From positions 5,714,001-5,778,000 of the forward strand of contig NC_065570.1 of NCBI RefSeq assembly GCF_937616625.2: a stretch of 64,000 nucleotides of DNA, read 5' to 3'. Shown piece by piece: positions 45,570-57,734 of the stretch (position 1 is the stretch's first letter; each line of letters opens with the position of its first letter). Made by a program: the position numbers and the translations under genes. Below the pieces are notes generated by a model that saw nothing but the letters and a program-made list of their open reading frames with translations, did no database searches and was not told where the DNA came from. Source of the stretch: Mercurialis annua (lineage: Eukaryota > Streptophyta > Magnoliopsida > Malpighiales > Euphorbiaceae).

Positions 45570-47109
45570 TTATTATACAACGTCAAATAATAATTTAAAC
45601 TTTTATAAACTAGAAAATATAATTAATCTTTTAACAAAAATATACTAATAGTTTCACTAACCTTTATTATAATATCAAATATTTTGTTTTATAATTTACA
45701 AAATTAGATAATCTTCACAGGCTAAAATTGAAGAAAAACTGCCACATGGTCCAAAAGCAGGGGCTACTAGATTATTGCGACTTTGATGGCGCAAAGTTGG
45801 TCCATCGTAGAAACAGGCTTTTTAAATGTAAAATTACAAATTGCAGCTTTTATAATAAAGTCATTAAGAACATTCTTTAAAAGCATATGATAAAAAAATT
45901 AACAACTACTAATACCGTTGGAATATTTCTTTCAAATAGTATTATGTTTTTTTCTTTAACAAATTTGCCATACTTATCAAGTTTTAGTTGCAACTTGTAA
46001 GAGGAATTTTATGATTGCAGTTCACTAAATTAACAATTCTAATAATTAATAAAATTTTAGAAACCAACTAGAATATTACGTCTCATAAAATAATTAATAA
46101 ATTAAAAGTTTTAATAATTAATAAATTTTTAATCCACCATATATATTAATTATTAGAGGGTTGACTATATTTTAATTGTGAAAAAAAACATTATGGTTAT
46201 TTTATCTTTTTTATATTTTAATAAATAATGGATCAATATAGTCTTTGAATTTGTGACCCGCATCAAACAATTCAATTCAACGATTTTAATCAATTAAAAA
46301 TAATATATCTTAATGTTAAGTCAATTAAGAATGAAATTATACAATATTAATAAGTTAAGAAATTGAAATGATCCAATTTTGTTGTTAATTAATTTAAATA
46401 TAAATATATTATTCTTAATTAATTAAAATGATCAAAAATAAGTAATTTGACTCGTAATTACAAAATAAAAGACTAAAATGACCCTTTGATGATTTTAGCG
46501 CTTGTGAAAAAAATTAATCTCAAAATTGATCTCACAATTGATCCCAAAATTTCTTGTAGGATAATGAACTAAGTCTACCTTGTAGGAGAACCATTCATCT
46601 AATGTGTGACGTGTGGTTAATTAATCAAAAATATATTAATTTTAAAATATATTTATTAATTATTAATTAATTTATATCCTTTATTAATTGATTGTTGTGA
46701 ATAATTACGCCATATGTCACACATTAAATGAATAATTTATTGTCTTACGTAGTGAACTTGGTTCGCCTAATTATTTCACGATCTTAATAAAATTTTGAGG
46801 CGCGTATACAGATTGAGCTATAAATCATTAGTTCTCTGTTCGTATTTTAATATTTGGATAAATAGTATTTATTTTATAAATATTAAAATAATTATAAAAA
46901 TCAAATACAAATGACAGATGTTTCATATGCAGTTGCATAAGAAATGGTTGCAGAAAGAATTTGAGATGTAGTTAGGAAAATGCTAAAAAAAGTTCACATG
47001 ATCGTTCATCACTTGTTTTTGAAGAATTTAAAGTAATTAAATGGAGCAAAAGAATCTATTAGAGTTGCCCAATGTGAAATTGTCCAGGTGATGGCCTGAG
47101 GGGTCAAGT
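45570..47109. other. AT-rich spacer with a foldback MITE
   Basis: No gene. The only structured part is the inverted repeat at 46560-46770 listed separately. Confidence 0.35.
46560..46770. mobile_element. Small foldback MITE
   Basis: The left arm (gaactaagtctacc to attcatctaatgtgtgac) pairs with the right arm (gtcacacattaaatgaat to gtgaacttggttc) over about 55 bp with several mismatches, around an AT-rich loop. The family is not determined. Confidence 0.5.
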
Positions 47110-47118
47110 TATCTTAAG

Positions 47119-47300
47119 GAGTGTTTATCCCATGCAACCGTTGCGCCACGTCATTTTTACATCAAGCCAATGAGCATTTGCGATAGGGAATCTTTTAATT
47201 ATTACTTATTTTTTTTATCATTCAATTTTCCACATGACTAACGCATAATTGGTTTGTTGCACAAATGACATGGCGCAACGGTTGTGTGCAATAATTTTTC
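47119..47300. mobile_element. Mutator-type MITE with 9-bp target duplication
   Basis: tatcttaag is present at 47110-47118 and 47301-47309. The 182-bp unit has inverted ends whose best part is caaccgttgcgccacgtcat on the left against the complement of atgacatggcgcaacggttg on the right. A 9-bp duplication fits the Mutator superfamily. No coding capacity. Confidence 0.78.
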
Positions 47301-47639
47301 TATCTTAAGATAGTATAAGATTCTCTCGAATTATACAATGTATGCAGTTATAAAACGAATCATTGCACATGATCATCAGTTCACATCTATCTTTTTTACC
47401 TATAATTATTAATATTATTGAAAAATTTAAAATACCGACATTTAAATTTACTGTAAAATAGAAATTTTACTATATAATATCAATCGATTAGAGTAAAAAA
47501 ATAATACTCTTTCAATCTCAATAAAATTGTCTACTTTTTAATGAAAAAATTAGGAAATTATACTCTCTCCTTCCGAAAAAATATTACATATAGCAATTTT
47601 AGTAGACTTAGCAGCGTCCATCAAGTTTATTTATTGGGA

Positions 47640-50290
47640 ATGAAACTTCGCTGATAAATATACCATTTTTACCCAAAAAAACACCTCATTTAATTAAAAC
47701 ATGAGCAACCTGGTTACTTGATCTCTTGACATGTCTAAAATTGACATTCTGATTCGATGTGCTTGATGGGCAGTCATCGATGATCAGCAGGAAGTCGTCC
47801 GTAGCTTTCCGCGAATGGTGAAGTCTGTGAATAACTAATGCATCATCATATCCCAATAGCAGCTATGGCGAATTGAGAGCAACGACAGTTGGCAGATCGA
47901 AACGAACAACCAAACCTTCTATCATTTTAGCGTTTACCACTCTGTGAAGAATAGACATTCCACTTTTAACCATAACTCATGTACAATCCATGCAAACACT
48001 CGTCACTAACATCTTCCCCGCTATAAAAATTGTTGCGTTAGTGTTTACTCTGATAACTTGATGGACAGGAGGCTGCCATACTTGACAAGCGATAATAGAA
48101 ACCAAATGATGAACTTGACTATGTATTGCCGATTGATTAAGTAAACCAAGAATGCCTTGAAACAGCAAAGCAGGTGCAAACAACTGTTTTTTAAAACCAC
48201 ATTATTCTAGCTGTTCCAAATACACTATAAACTCTTAACAAAAACTTGCATATTGTCATTTTTTAATAAATCAAACATAACATTCACCCACTATAAAGAG
48301 CTAATCTATAAACAATCAGTGCAAGTACTCAACAACGACAGCAGCCATAGACCTCGCACTTGCTCGTATTCTTTGAATTAATGCATGTATGTTTCCTCTT
48401 TGTTCCCACATCTAGAGCACAAAGGCTACATCAAAATTCCTCTTTTTGCAAGACTTGAACTACACGGCAAAGTTCCATGGCATAAACGCCTATAAGGAAG
48501 TGTTTTAACTTATCTAAGACTTAGCACTGTCAAATATGTTTCCGTTAGGAGGCAACGACATTAGGACTTCTTAGGTTAACACGAGAAGTACCCATAACGT
48601 TGAAAGCATGATGATAATTTGATATCACAGAATGGAACACGTTCTTATTAAATGACAAAAAAACTTATTGGTAGGTAACCTACTACTAATCGAAATTTGC
48701 AATATGGAATCAACATCTTGGGAAGAAAAGCATGACTTTAGTCTCTAAACTTTCCAGCTAGCACAAACCTCGTCAATGAAGTAACCAACTTTAAAACTGT
48801 CTAGTAGATTCATCAGACATACCAGTTTCAAAGTAGGGGACGAGATAATCCAATTATCATTTCGAGCATCAATAAACTATCTATTTTCTATCTTCCAAGT
48901 CATTACTGAATAAAGCTGATTCTTTTCTTCAATCGTACTTTGTCAAACAAAACTAGATCCCTCTTGGCAACCGTGCTACTAAAGTCGGTAATAGGAAAAT
49001 ACTTTGCATGAAACGCTCTCGCACAAAAAGGTAGGATTTTGCACAAACCGCCACTCTTGCTTGGCTAGCATAGCCAAATTGAATGCCCGTAAATTTTTGA
49101 AATCTGAACCTTCATTTGCTTTAGACTTGCAAATTGCACTTCAACTAACCCATAAATTTTTTCGCTAGTCATCCGAACTACTCCACCAGTATCTAGAAAA
49201 ATGATTTGTATCTCGTTACAAAAAGTAATGGGAAGCGCAAAGCAATTAATGATATAAGTTGATATTGATTGGGCTACTGGCTTGATTAGCACCTCATTTC
49301 CGGACTTTGAAAGAAATATATCATTCCAACCAAAAATTCTTTAATGTAAGGTCCTTAAGAAAAGCAAAATTGGGTTTTTTAATCGACCCATCATGGTTGG
49401 TATCCTTTGATAATTCTTGAATTTATCCACCACTCGCATACTGATAGAAGTAGAATTACTCTTATTTTCCGTATGTCTTTTGATGTCATATTGTGTTGTT
49501 ATTTTGTAATTTAAGTGTTTTGTGCCTTATTTTGTGCATAAGCGTTTTAGGTTCGATATCGAAGTTTTCAAAGTGATTTGAGCATTAAAGAGTGCAAAGA
49601 ATAAGTGATTAATCATAGGGCCATCATAATAAACTCCACCACCTGTCAAAACCTCTCTTTACACTCCTTAACGTAATAAAGTTGAAAGACCCTCTGAGCA
49701 GATTAGTAAAAGGTACGGCGAGATAGGGTCTCCGTACCTAAGCCCTTTTGAGGCCGAATAAAACCAATTTTCACCATTGACTGAGAAAGTCATAGACGAT
49801 ATACAAGTCAACATAAGCTTCATAAAGTGGTTAGGAAAATTCTTTTTTTTTCATCATCTTCTCTAGAAAATTCCATTCAACATGGTCATACGCCTTACTC
49901 ATGTCCATCTTGAAAACTACTGTACATAATTTAACTTGAGAACGTTTTTCCATAAAATGAAGTAGCTCGAAATCCACAAGAGCGTTGTCCATAATCAACC
50001 ACCCCAGAGCAAACACACTCTTAGATTCGTGGATAATCGAGGACAAAAATATTTTTAATCTTTTTGCAATCACTCTAGAGATCAATATACCAATAAGAGC
50101 TATAAAATAACGTAGACATGCCATTTGAACCTAGCGCTTTCATCCGACCCATTTGGCTAAGAGATAACAAGACTTCCTTTACTCGATACGATCTTTGAAG
50201 CATCTCGACTTGGTCATGAGATAAACGAAGTCAAAATTGTTAACAACTTTCTTTTAATTGACCGAATTTGAGGTAGTGAATAAGTCACTG
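47640..50290 (-). pseudogene. Degenerate L1-type LINE (RT to RNase H)
   Basis: Read on the minus strand, the relic runs through a non-LTR reverse transcriptase and ends in an RNase H-like domain. RT matches are ISRVIAKRLK, SKSVFALGWLIMDN and MDMSKAYDHVEWNFLE around 50100-49850, then a GDP.SPYLF block near 49720 and PMINHLFFA near 49610. Further on come SGNEVLIKPVAQSISTYII near 49280 and a CX2CGN-type zinc motif near 48410. The RNase H-like tail follows (QPPVHQVIRVNTNA near 48060; SSNQVAHVLIK then GVFLG near 47690). Stops and frameshifts are frequent. At the catalytic YADD position the sequence is interrupted by a fragment resembling an LTR end (49442-49605). The tail is of the same family as the LINE at 44764. 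Confidence 0.75.
49442..49605 (+). mobile_element. LTR-end fragment related to the Athila-type element
   Basis: tgatagaagtagaattactc matches the first bases of the LTR at 22823 (tgataggagtaaaattactc) with two differences. It is followed by a similar succession (ttttgtgcataagcgttttaggttc against tttatgcat..gagcgtttcaggt). It interrupts the LINE relic. Only the first 160 bp or so of an LTR are present; the rest is missing. Confidence 0.5.
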
Positions 50291-51918
50291 AGGAAAGCAG
50301 CAAAATGTCCTTGAACTCCTCGAGGACATAAGAAAATGTCATAGGTTTCTCCTTTGGTGGTGAATTCACTCTTTCTTCTTTAAGTGTTTCTTAGAAAGTG
50401 GGTCGAGCCTTCTTCACTCCCTCGGAGAGTTACATGGCCGAGAGTTGCTTGGCCATAAGGTTAGCTTCTCTCGCTAGAGGAACCATGTACGTATTGCCTT
50501 CCAGCAATCCATGAACTCTATTTCAAGTACTATAAGATAACTGTCCATAGAAACAACTGAAAAATCAACAAGGCCCAACCACACACCTAGACAAACTTTC
50601 ACGCCTCGGAAAACTCCATATATGGATTTTGGCTGTGAGTTGACCGCGTTAAGCTATCTCCTCTCTCCGTTATAGGTGATTCCCAACCTTTTTGCTTCCT
50701 AGACTGAAGAAAGTTGTCTGTTTCCCCGATGTCTACCCACACTTTCACTAGTTAGCCATCGACTTTTGCTTCCATGAACAAGCAACCGTTCCTCTTATCT
50801 TGGCCATTTCCACCTAAACTTTGATGGCGTTAAGGATTTGTAACAACCCCATTTTGGTCCCATCGTGTTCTCATTACTCGTTCTCTTCTACTAGGTCAGA
50901 TAGTTGCTCTTTATTCGCACACTCTCGTTTTGTGCCGTCCATCACAAAAGAAGCATTTTGTAGGTCTATCAACGCCCTTGTATTCCTTGGTGCTATTCCC
51001 CTTCTCTGTCTTGTTTAACTTGTGATAGTTTCGCTTTCCTTAGGTGTCTCCTTCACTCTTTTAGTTGTCTCCCTTGTCTTTTCTAGACTTAGGTTTCTCA
51101 GTCCTTATGAACTCGACAAAGGACTCAACAATGAAAATAGCGGTAACAAGATCTTGAACTCCATGTTATTAAAGCTCCATCTTGACCCAATTTTGCAGAC
51201 CATCCTCGAAAGAAAACCAGGCTTCCTTCTTCGGATAGAATTTCCTCTTGAGCTCCTTCTTAAACTCGTCCCACGTGTTGAAGGTACAAGTCCCTCTTTC
51301 AATATTGCCAAAACTCTGTCTTTACCATACCATCGCGGTATCTTCAAAGTAGAGTTTTGCGTTATCAACCTTCTTAGTGCCTTCCGTTACACCGAGAGCC
51401 TTAAATTTATTGCTCTAAGCTCTATTTAAAGTTTTCCACCTCCTTTGCACTCCTCATACCCCTTATATGGTTTAGGTCTCGGAATGTCCATCCTCAATAG
51501 GGTGGAAACTATCGCCAGTAAGGTAACACTTTCCCCATGAGTGATTGCCTTCTTGCATATCTTGAGCTCATCCTTCGTGTCCTTCAACTCATTGAAGACT
51601 CTCTTAATCTCCTCTTTTAACAAAACAATCTCAGCTTGGAGAGTCCCTTCCAAAGTCTTATATTAGATAAGACATTTTGACACAGCATCTTGCATAGCTT
51701 CTTTGAGCTCTTCTCCTGCCTTTTCGAGCTCCTCCATATGTTGGTCTGCCTCCTCGAACTTATCTTGCCCATCGCAACTGCAAGTTCCACCTTTGTGAGC
51801 CTTTTTATGTCCACCATAACATCCCTCTTCGATAGTGTTGTTGTATCCTCTATATGAGTAGTCTCACTTGCAATCTCCCTACTAGCAAAACTAATGTTAG
51901 CATAGCTCTGATACCAAC
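50291..51918 (-). pseudogene. Degenerate Ty3/gypsy gag-protease relic
   Basis: On the minus strand a TGGTATCAGAGC primer site (51916-51905, initiator tRNA-Met) is followed by broken frames of a chromovirus-like gag (DIPRPKPYKGYEE near 51490, FKKELKRKFYPKKEAW near 51250, a CX2CX3HX4C knuckle CFFCDGRHKTRVC near 50950). Protease-region remnants follow, including VDFSVVSMDSYLIVLEIEF near 50540. The match ends at EEFKDI near 50310, where the LINE relic begins. Several stops and frame changes make it non-functional. Confidence 0.7.
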
Positions 51919-52230
51919 TGTCACGGGCTTGGACTTTTTTTACCAACGATCTGTGCAAACTAGTAAACTTTCTTAAACAAGTTACTAGTCAGCCTCTCTC
52001 GAAGTGCTTTGCACAAATTAAGCGGAAGTAAAGATCGTAAGATGGATAAAGTGTGAGAGCTTGTATTTGATTTATGAATGCACAACTTTTTAATTTCAAA
52101 GGATACTTTACAAATGAAAGTGAGGTTATATATACTCTTTCACCTCCTAAATAAAATGGCTAAAATCTACTCAATTTAATGGTTCCTATTCTATATCTAA
52201 AATATTCTATACGAATAAGAACTGGCTGTG
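51919..52230 (-). repeat. 5' LTR remnant of the gypsy relic
   Basis: The sequence starts (plus strand) with tgtcacgggc, two bases beyond the tRNA-Met primer site, and contains a minus-strand tatatata box at about 52134-52126, suitable as the LTR promoter. The outer edge is uncertain because no second LTR is present in the window. Confidence 0.5.
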
Positions 52231-52702
52231 GGAGAGAGTTTTGATACGAAGATGCATAGTATTAAATTTTTTAAATCATTTTTCAGAATGATTTTTTTAT
52301 ATATTTCGTGTCAAGTTGAGTGGTTGAAATTGAATTAATCCTCCATTCAAAATATCTCAAACATCATAAAATGAAATAGTGAACAATCAATGGAATTAAT
52401 GAGAGTGACACGACGTCGACAAACAATCATCCAACTCATATAACATGCTGTAATGAATAAATGAAATTAATTGAATGTTCTATACAGTATTTTACTTATA
52501 ATCTATAGTTTGGGGCCAACACGGACCAAGTGGTATTAAATAGGTTACAGTCACTTTAATTTCTCAAGTGGAAATAAAGAATTAGGCAGACGTGAGGAAA
52601 TTCACAAGAAAAAGTCATCTATCATTTCTGGATGGCTGGTCAACTCTTTCAAATTAACCGCTAAACACGCTTTATCTTTCAAACACTCGCAAAAAAATAA
52701 AT
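52231..52702. other. Upstream region of the CML gene
   Basis: No gene. It probably contains the distal promoter of the calmodulin-like gene. Confidence 0.3.
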
Positions 52703-52710
52703 TATAAATA
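52703..52710 (+). promoter_or_regulatory. TATA box of the CML gene
   Basis: tataaata lies 119 bp upstream of the ATG at 52829 and is followed by a pyrimidine-rich leader, a usual spacing for a plant core promoter. Confidence 0.5.
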
Positions 52711-52828
52711 TCCAAATTTCATTTCAATTCTTTCAGTTTCCTTCATTTTACTTTTTAGCGACAACAAAACAAATATTTTCTCATTTTTGCCGCCGCTAAT
52801 TAACAGAAAACAACCAAAACTACACCAT

Positions 52829-53410
52829 ATGGAGGTAGAAGCCGAATCAGAAACCAAAAAAAACCTAACAAAAAAATCCTCCTCGTTCCGCCTCCGTAGC
52901 AACAGTCTAAACTCCGTCCGCCTCCGCCGCATTTTCGACCTTTTCGACAAAAATGGCGACGGGATGATCACGGTGGAAGATCTCAGCCAAGCCCTAAACT
53001 TATTAGGGCTAGACGCTGATTTTTCTGAACTTGAATCCACCATTAGGTCTCACATGAAGCCAGGTAATGACGGACTTGGATACGAAGAATTCGTGGAGCT
53101 TCACCGGTCGTTGGACGAGGCGTTCTTGAGCTACGACGACGAACTGGAGGCGGATGGTGACGGAGTTGATCCAATGACGCAGGAGGAGTCTGATTTATCG
53201 GAGGCGTTTAAGGTGTTTGATGAAGACGGTGACGGTTATATCTCTGCTCATGAATTGCAAGTGGTTTTGAAGAAACTTGGCATGCCGGAGGCGAAAGAAA
53301 TAGCAAGAATTGAGCAGATGATCTGCTCCGTTGATCGGAATCATGATGGTCGTGTTGATTTCTTTGAGTTTAAAGATATGATGAGAAGTGTTCTTATTCG
53401 CAGCAATTGA
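52829..53410 (+). CDS. CML42/43-like: Calmodulin-like protein, CML42/CML43 type
   Basis: An intronless gene for 193 residues, the length of CML42 (191 in Arabidopsis). The N-terminal extension ends in KKSSSFRLRSNSLNSVRLRR, a family hallmark. EF-hand loop 1 is at 40-51 (DKNGDGMITVED, with D instead of E at the last position). The second hand is degenerate (about 77-90, no acidic ligands). Loop 3 at 131-142 (DEDGDGYISAHE) and loop 4 at 169-180 (DRNHDGRVDFFE) are canonical. An acidic linker joins the two lobes. The expected role is a calcium sensor; in Arabidopsis CML42 acts in trichome branching and herbivore/stress signalling and CML43 in root and defence responses. I chose the ATG at 52829 because the longer open frame has no ATG upstream. 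Confidence 0.93.
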   Translation: MEVEAESETKKNLTKKSSSFRLRSNSLNSVRLRRIFDLFDKNGDGMITVEDLSQALNLLGLDADFSELESTIRSHMKPGNDGLGYEEFVELHRSLDEAFLSYDDELEADGDGVDPMTQEESDLSEAFKVFDEDGDGYISAHELQVVLKKLGMPEAKEIARIEQMICSVDRNHDGRVDFFEFKDMMRSVLIRSN

Positions 53411-54941
53411 TGATAATTAATTTCTTCATATATATATATCTTCTTTTTGTTTCATTTTGATTTCTTTAATTTGGTTTTTTGTTTTGTTTTGTTTTCTTGG
53501 GATTTCTTTAATTTGGTAGTGAAGATTGAAGAAAAATTCACGATCGTTAGGTTTTGTATACAAAACTATTTGTATAATTGGAAATACCAATTTGATAATC
53601 AGAATTGTATATTTCTTCACAATTGGCTTAGTGAATTGATTTTTATGTTAATAATGTTGAGGACCACTTGTTTGTTGTGATTGGTATAAGGTATGAATAG
53701 TTGACAAAATTGATTATGACTTGAAATAAATTCTTACTCAATTTTGATTAATTTTTTTTTTTGAGAGGAAAATTTTGATTGATTTTACATTCACATAATT
53801 CTACAGTCATAGACGGTCCATGAAATTTTGGTATAAGTATATTTATCCCATTTAAAAGCCTTAATTTAATTTTAGCTTAGGACAAAAAAACAAATTGTAC
53901 ATTACTTGCTAGTTTTATTGTGCAAAATTTAAAAATATAGTTAATCCATAAATTCAGCGTCGGTAATTTTTTTTAAAAGTGTACCTTACATCCGTCAATG
54001 GTCGTACATTTGATGGTAAAAAGGTCTATGTATTTTTTTTAGTTATGAAATATCTTTTGTTGTATACTCAATTGTTGATTTAGATTTGACACTCCAAAAT
54101 AGATAAATATATCAAAAAAATATGTGCATCCCTTTTCTCTTCTCTCAAATAAAAAGCCATAGCAGCTAGAGTTTTTTTTCTTCTGACAGCAGTCAATAAT
54201 TTATTTTTATTGTTAGCAGTAGCAGTCACCTTTTTTATATTAGTTTACCTCATAAAATATAAAAAATAACCAATTTACTTTTCATTTTTTATGATTTTGG
54301 TTGGTAAAAATTCATCGACGAAGAACATATCAAATCTAATTTTACAGCAATAACAATTAAATCATTTAAAGGCTATAGCAATTTTATTTTGTTGCCTGTT
54401 TTTATCAATATCTTGTATGTCCTTTATTTATGAAAAATTGGATTTGTTCATTTTCTATGAAGAATTTATAAATTTTCCTTTTGCATGAAGAGTTTGTTAA
54501 TTTTCTATTGAAAATTTGATCTTGTCATGTTAGATTAGTTCTACAATTCGTTTTTTGTAAGGTGATCTTCCAATAATATTTTACTTATAATTGTTTAAGC
54601 AACTTAATATATCTTTTATGAATACTTACAAGATATATAAAGATTTATAAGATGTTTAAATAGGATATATAAATACTTTTAAACCATTTAGAAGCCATCA
54701 GGGTCTGAATTGAAATATAGAAAAAAATTGTGGGATAATAGTTGTCAAGAGCACAAGTGTCTACTTGCGAATTTGACCTTGCTGTATTGATCGAAGATTT
54801 TGAAATACTTCGATACTTTTAATGTATTTGTTCTCTTCACAAGAAATAAAGTAGTCATTTTAAAATTTTAAAAATTAAAAACCAACTCATTTTGAGGCGT
54901 TTATATCGAATTATGAAATTTTGACGTTGGTGCTTGTGCAG
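53411..54941. other. 3' region of CML and spacer
   Basis: AT-rich. It should contain the CML 3' untranslated region and, if the exon at 54942 is genuine, an upstream exon of that gene. An ATG directly followed by a donor-like gtaaaa occurs near 54010 but cannot be proved to be used. Confidence 0.3.
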
Positions 54942-55133
54942 GCATCACGATGGCGAGGGTTCGAGCAGAGGCAAGAAGGACCACTGCCATCAGAGGCTTG
55001 CGATCACGAGTTCTTCATGTTGAGACGTGATTTTTGGTTTGAAAATCCTATTTGGGATTCATTTAAAACTCAGAGGCCACATGGGAAAACATTAAGAGAA
55101 TTAAGCCCTAATTCAAAAACAAAGGGTATTTAA
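54942..55133 (+). CDS. Orphan terminal exon of a small conserved-looking protein
   Basis: After a good acceptor (cttgtgcag) the frame is open for 63 residues to a TAA. It starts ASRWRGFEQRQEGPLPSEAC and continues CDHEFFMLRRDFWFENPIWDS and GKTLRELSPNSKTKG. There is no in-frame ATG, so the start must be in an upstream exon, possibly one that ends with the ATG itself. Composition is clearly protein-like (aromatic residues, few repeats) in contrast to the AT-rich surroundings. The length of about 64 residues and the sequence style remind me of small plant mitochondrial complex I accessory proteins, but this is from memory and unverified. It could also be a gene relic. Confidence 0.45.
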   Translation, partial: ASRWRGFEQRQEGPLPSEACDHEFFMLRRDFWFENPIWDSFKTQRPHGKTLRELSPNSKTKGI

Positions 55134-56170
55134 GGCCTCTATTTTATAATTAATGTATCACATACCATCATCTACCACTTGTTACCTAGAAATAGATAAC
55201 ATATATTAGTGTAGTTTTTTTTATTGTAACCAGTAACTATTGATTGAAGAACTAGATTGACAGAGTCAACAAATTGAGTACCTCATCTTAATGTGTTTAT
55301 ACTCTTTCCTTATGATTTTTTTTTATCAATTTTGTTGTTGTTTTTGATTTAGTAATGTATAGCTAAACCCTAAATTGGGGATTAATATTGAATCTAAGAG
55401 AAGCAGTTCTATGGGAAAAAATTGGAATAAGGTGATTTTTTAAAAAGATATCATTCAGATTTCTAAATATATCAAACACAAAAGTCTGTTTGTTGGTAGC
55501 TTGCTCGATTTTCTGCTAGGACATATGGCTTAATTTAACCTCCTCCGATTACAACCAAGTCCGATGGGCTAAACGAGGCAACAATCAAGAAGCCCATCGT
55601 CAAAGCCATGTTTCGTCGTTACAATATTAACCGATTTATGGCAAGGTAGATTCATTTCAAAAAATTTTGATTACGGTTTTGAAGATTATTTAATCCTTGG
55701 ATTTTTTCGAACAGAGCACACCCTAATTTTATCTATATAATTTAGTTTTGTAAAAAAAGATCATAAAAAAAACTTTTATTTGGCCAATGAGATGCAATGA
55801 AAAAGCAAAATCAAAATTAGATCTTTGGTTTCTGTTTTAAAATTGATAATGGTCAGTAAAATAAATATTTAATATTGTAATGAGGATAACATTTATTTAT
55901 TTATACAATTCCTGAAGAAAAAAATTTAAAATTTACTTACTATCGAAAAATAGAAATAAAATGTCATAGGTTTATAATTCATTTTCAAATTTTATTTTCT
56001 TGTGGTATCAAACATGTTTTCAGAGTATTAGCTCAATTAAAGTAAAATTTCATGTGATATCAAACTGATGTTTATGATAGATATTGTCTTTATAAAATCT
56101 GTTGATAGATAATTAGTAGTGGTAATTATTTAAAAAAAATTGACAAAAGTTTGTCAAGAATTAAAAATTT
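55134..56170. other. Spacer, no gene seen
   Basis: It holds the presumed 3' end of the small gene at 54942 and AT-rich DNA without motif. Confidence 0.3.
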
Positions 56171-56480
56171 CAATTTAAATCGGGTATTAAACTTATGAGA
56201 GTAACTATATGAAAGTTTTAAAATTGGTACTTAATTCTTTTTGTTACAAAATGAATACTGAACTTAGCGAAACGTTACAAAATCGGTACTCTGAGCCACG
56301 TGTTTCTCACTTACTGGATGAAAGAAAAAGTCACGTCAGCAAGAAATGGTTTAGAGTACCGATTTTGTAACGTTTCACCAAGTTTAATACCTATTTTGTA
56401 ACAAAAAAAAAAGTTCAATATCCATTTTGAAACTTTCGCATAGTTTACTACCCTCTCAAGTTCAATACACATTTAAATCT
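56171..56480. mobile_element. MITE with long inverted arms
   Basis: The left arm (atttaaatcgggtattaaac to cgttacaaaatcggtactct) and the right arm (agagtaccgattttgtaacg to gttcaatacacatttaaat) pair over about 120 bp each with moderate mismatch, leaving a loop of about 70 bp. The long arms suggest a Mutator-type MITE. No coding capacity. Confidence 0.65.
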
Positions 56481-57474
56481 TTCACAATATTATTATAGAT
56501 TTATGATGAGTGTTCTCCTTGTATTTTTAGTGATTGCAGTGGAGAGAGATGTTCTTTAGATTATAATCAGAAGATCAGATTGTTTGCAACAAAGACAACA
56601 TAAGAATTATGGTTTGCATAAGAAGACAGATCTTGAATAAATGAGGAATCATATATGTTAGAAATGAAGAGAAAAACATGGGAACTGTCTTCCCGGGCAG
56701 GAACTATGGTTTGCATAAGAAGACAGACAGATCTTTAAATGAGGGTGTAACGTACGTCACCAGATTACCTGAAATCCAGGTTTATTTTGATTACTAAATA
56801 AAAGTTTTCTTCATTTCTATGCTCTGACAAGTACTCAAATCATATGATTCTGTTTGGTTTATATTCAAATTAATCGATATATATATAAATTAGAATAAGG
56901 TTTATGGTGGGTTAATAATGGTTTAGGTGTCACTGTCCGTCAACATTGAAAAATAAAATAAAAGAGAAGAAACAAATCTGAGATCGTTAGATGAATTTGT
57001 TACTTCTAAGAAGCCAATATGAAATCACGGATTTCAGGTTGAATCAAAACACATGATTACTAGTCCCAGTTTTAATATTTATTAGATTCATAAAAAAAAT
57101 AAAAAAAAATTAGTAAGTGGGGAAGTCCAAACTTGATAACTCCATCAAGAAACCAAAATCGTCCAAAATAACTTTTCTATAATTTCAGATTTTTTTTTTC
57201 ACTCTCGTAATGAAAATTTTCTTCTTTTTTAGTGACAAATATATGACTCTGATTCGTAATTAGCATATAATTAAATTAGAATTTTATTACAGCTTTATAT
57301 ATTTTATCATCCAATCTCTTTTTATCAATAAAAGAAGAAAATTTTGGTGTTTGTAAAAAAATTTAATCTCACAGCTCTAATAAAATTACGTCAACACATT
57401 TATCATTTGAGTTATAATTCATCTGTTTAAATTTTTCTTTTCAAGCAAACATCAATTGAGATTTTTTTATAGTA
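56481..57474. other. Spacer with a 45-bp direct repeat
   Basis: Around 56605 and 56704 the string tatggtttgcataagaagac recurs, followed in both by cagatct and aatgagg. The segment is less AT-rich than its surroundings and might be an untranslated or non-coding transcript, but no open frame or known RNA is seen. Confidence 0.35.
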
Positions 57475-57722
57475 TCCCTCCATCTGTCACATTTTAATTG
57501 AAAATATTTTTTAAATTTCATTTTAATTTTAATTTTTTTATTTAAAGAATAATTTTATCTTAATTATTTTTCCCTCTTTAATTAATATTTTTTATTAAAA
57601 CATTTATAGATAAATGTGATGTTATTTTTCATAAATTAAGGATAAAAGAGTAAAAATATATATCAATTAACAAAACTTTTTAAAGTAAGCCAATAAAATA
57701 TTTTTAATTAGATTGGGGCGAA
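57475..57722. mobile_element. Degenerate Stowaway-like MITE
   Basis: The left end ccctccatctgtcacatttt and the following aattgaaaatatttttt pair imperfectly with the right end aaaatatttttaattagatt and ggggcg. The length of about 248 bp is typical. The match is weak and the target dinucleotide unclear. Confidence 0.45.
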
Positions 57723-57734
57723 AAATATAATATA

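Noticed and set aside
51022..51429. 135-residue plus-strand frame over the gypsy relic
   Set aside because: It is the antisense shadow of the degenerate gag on the minus strand.
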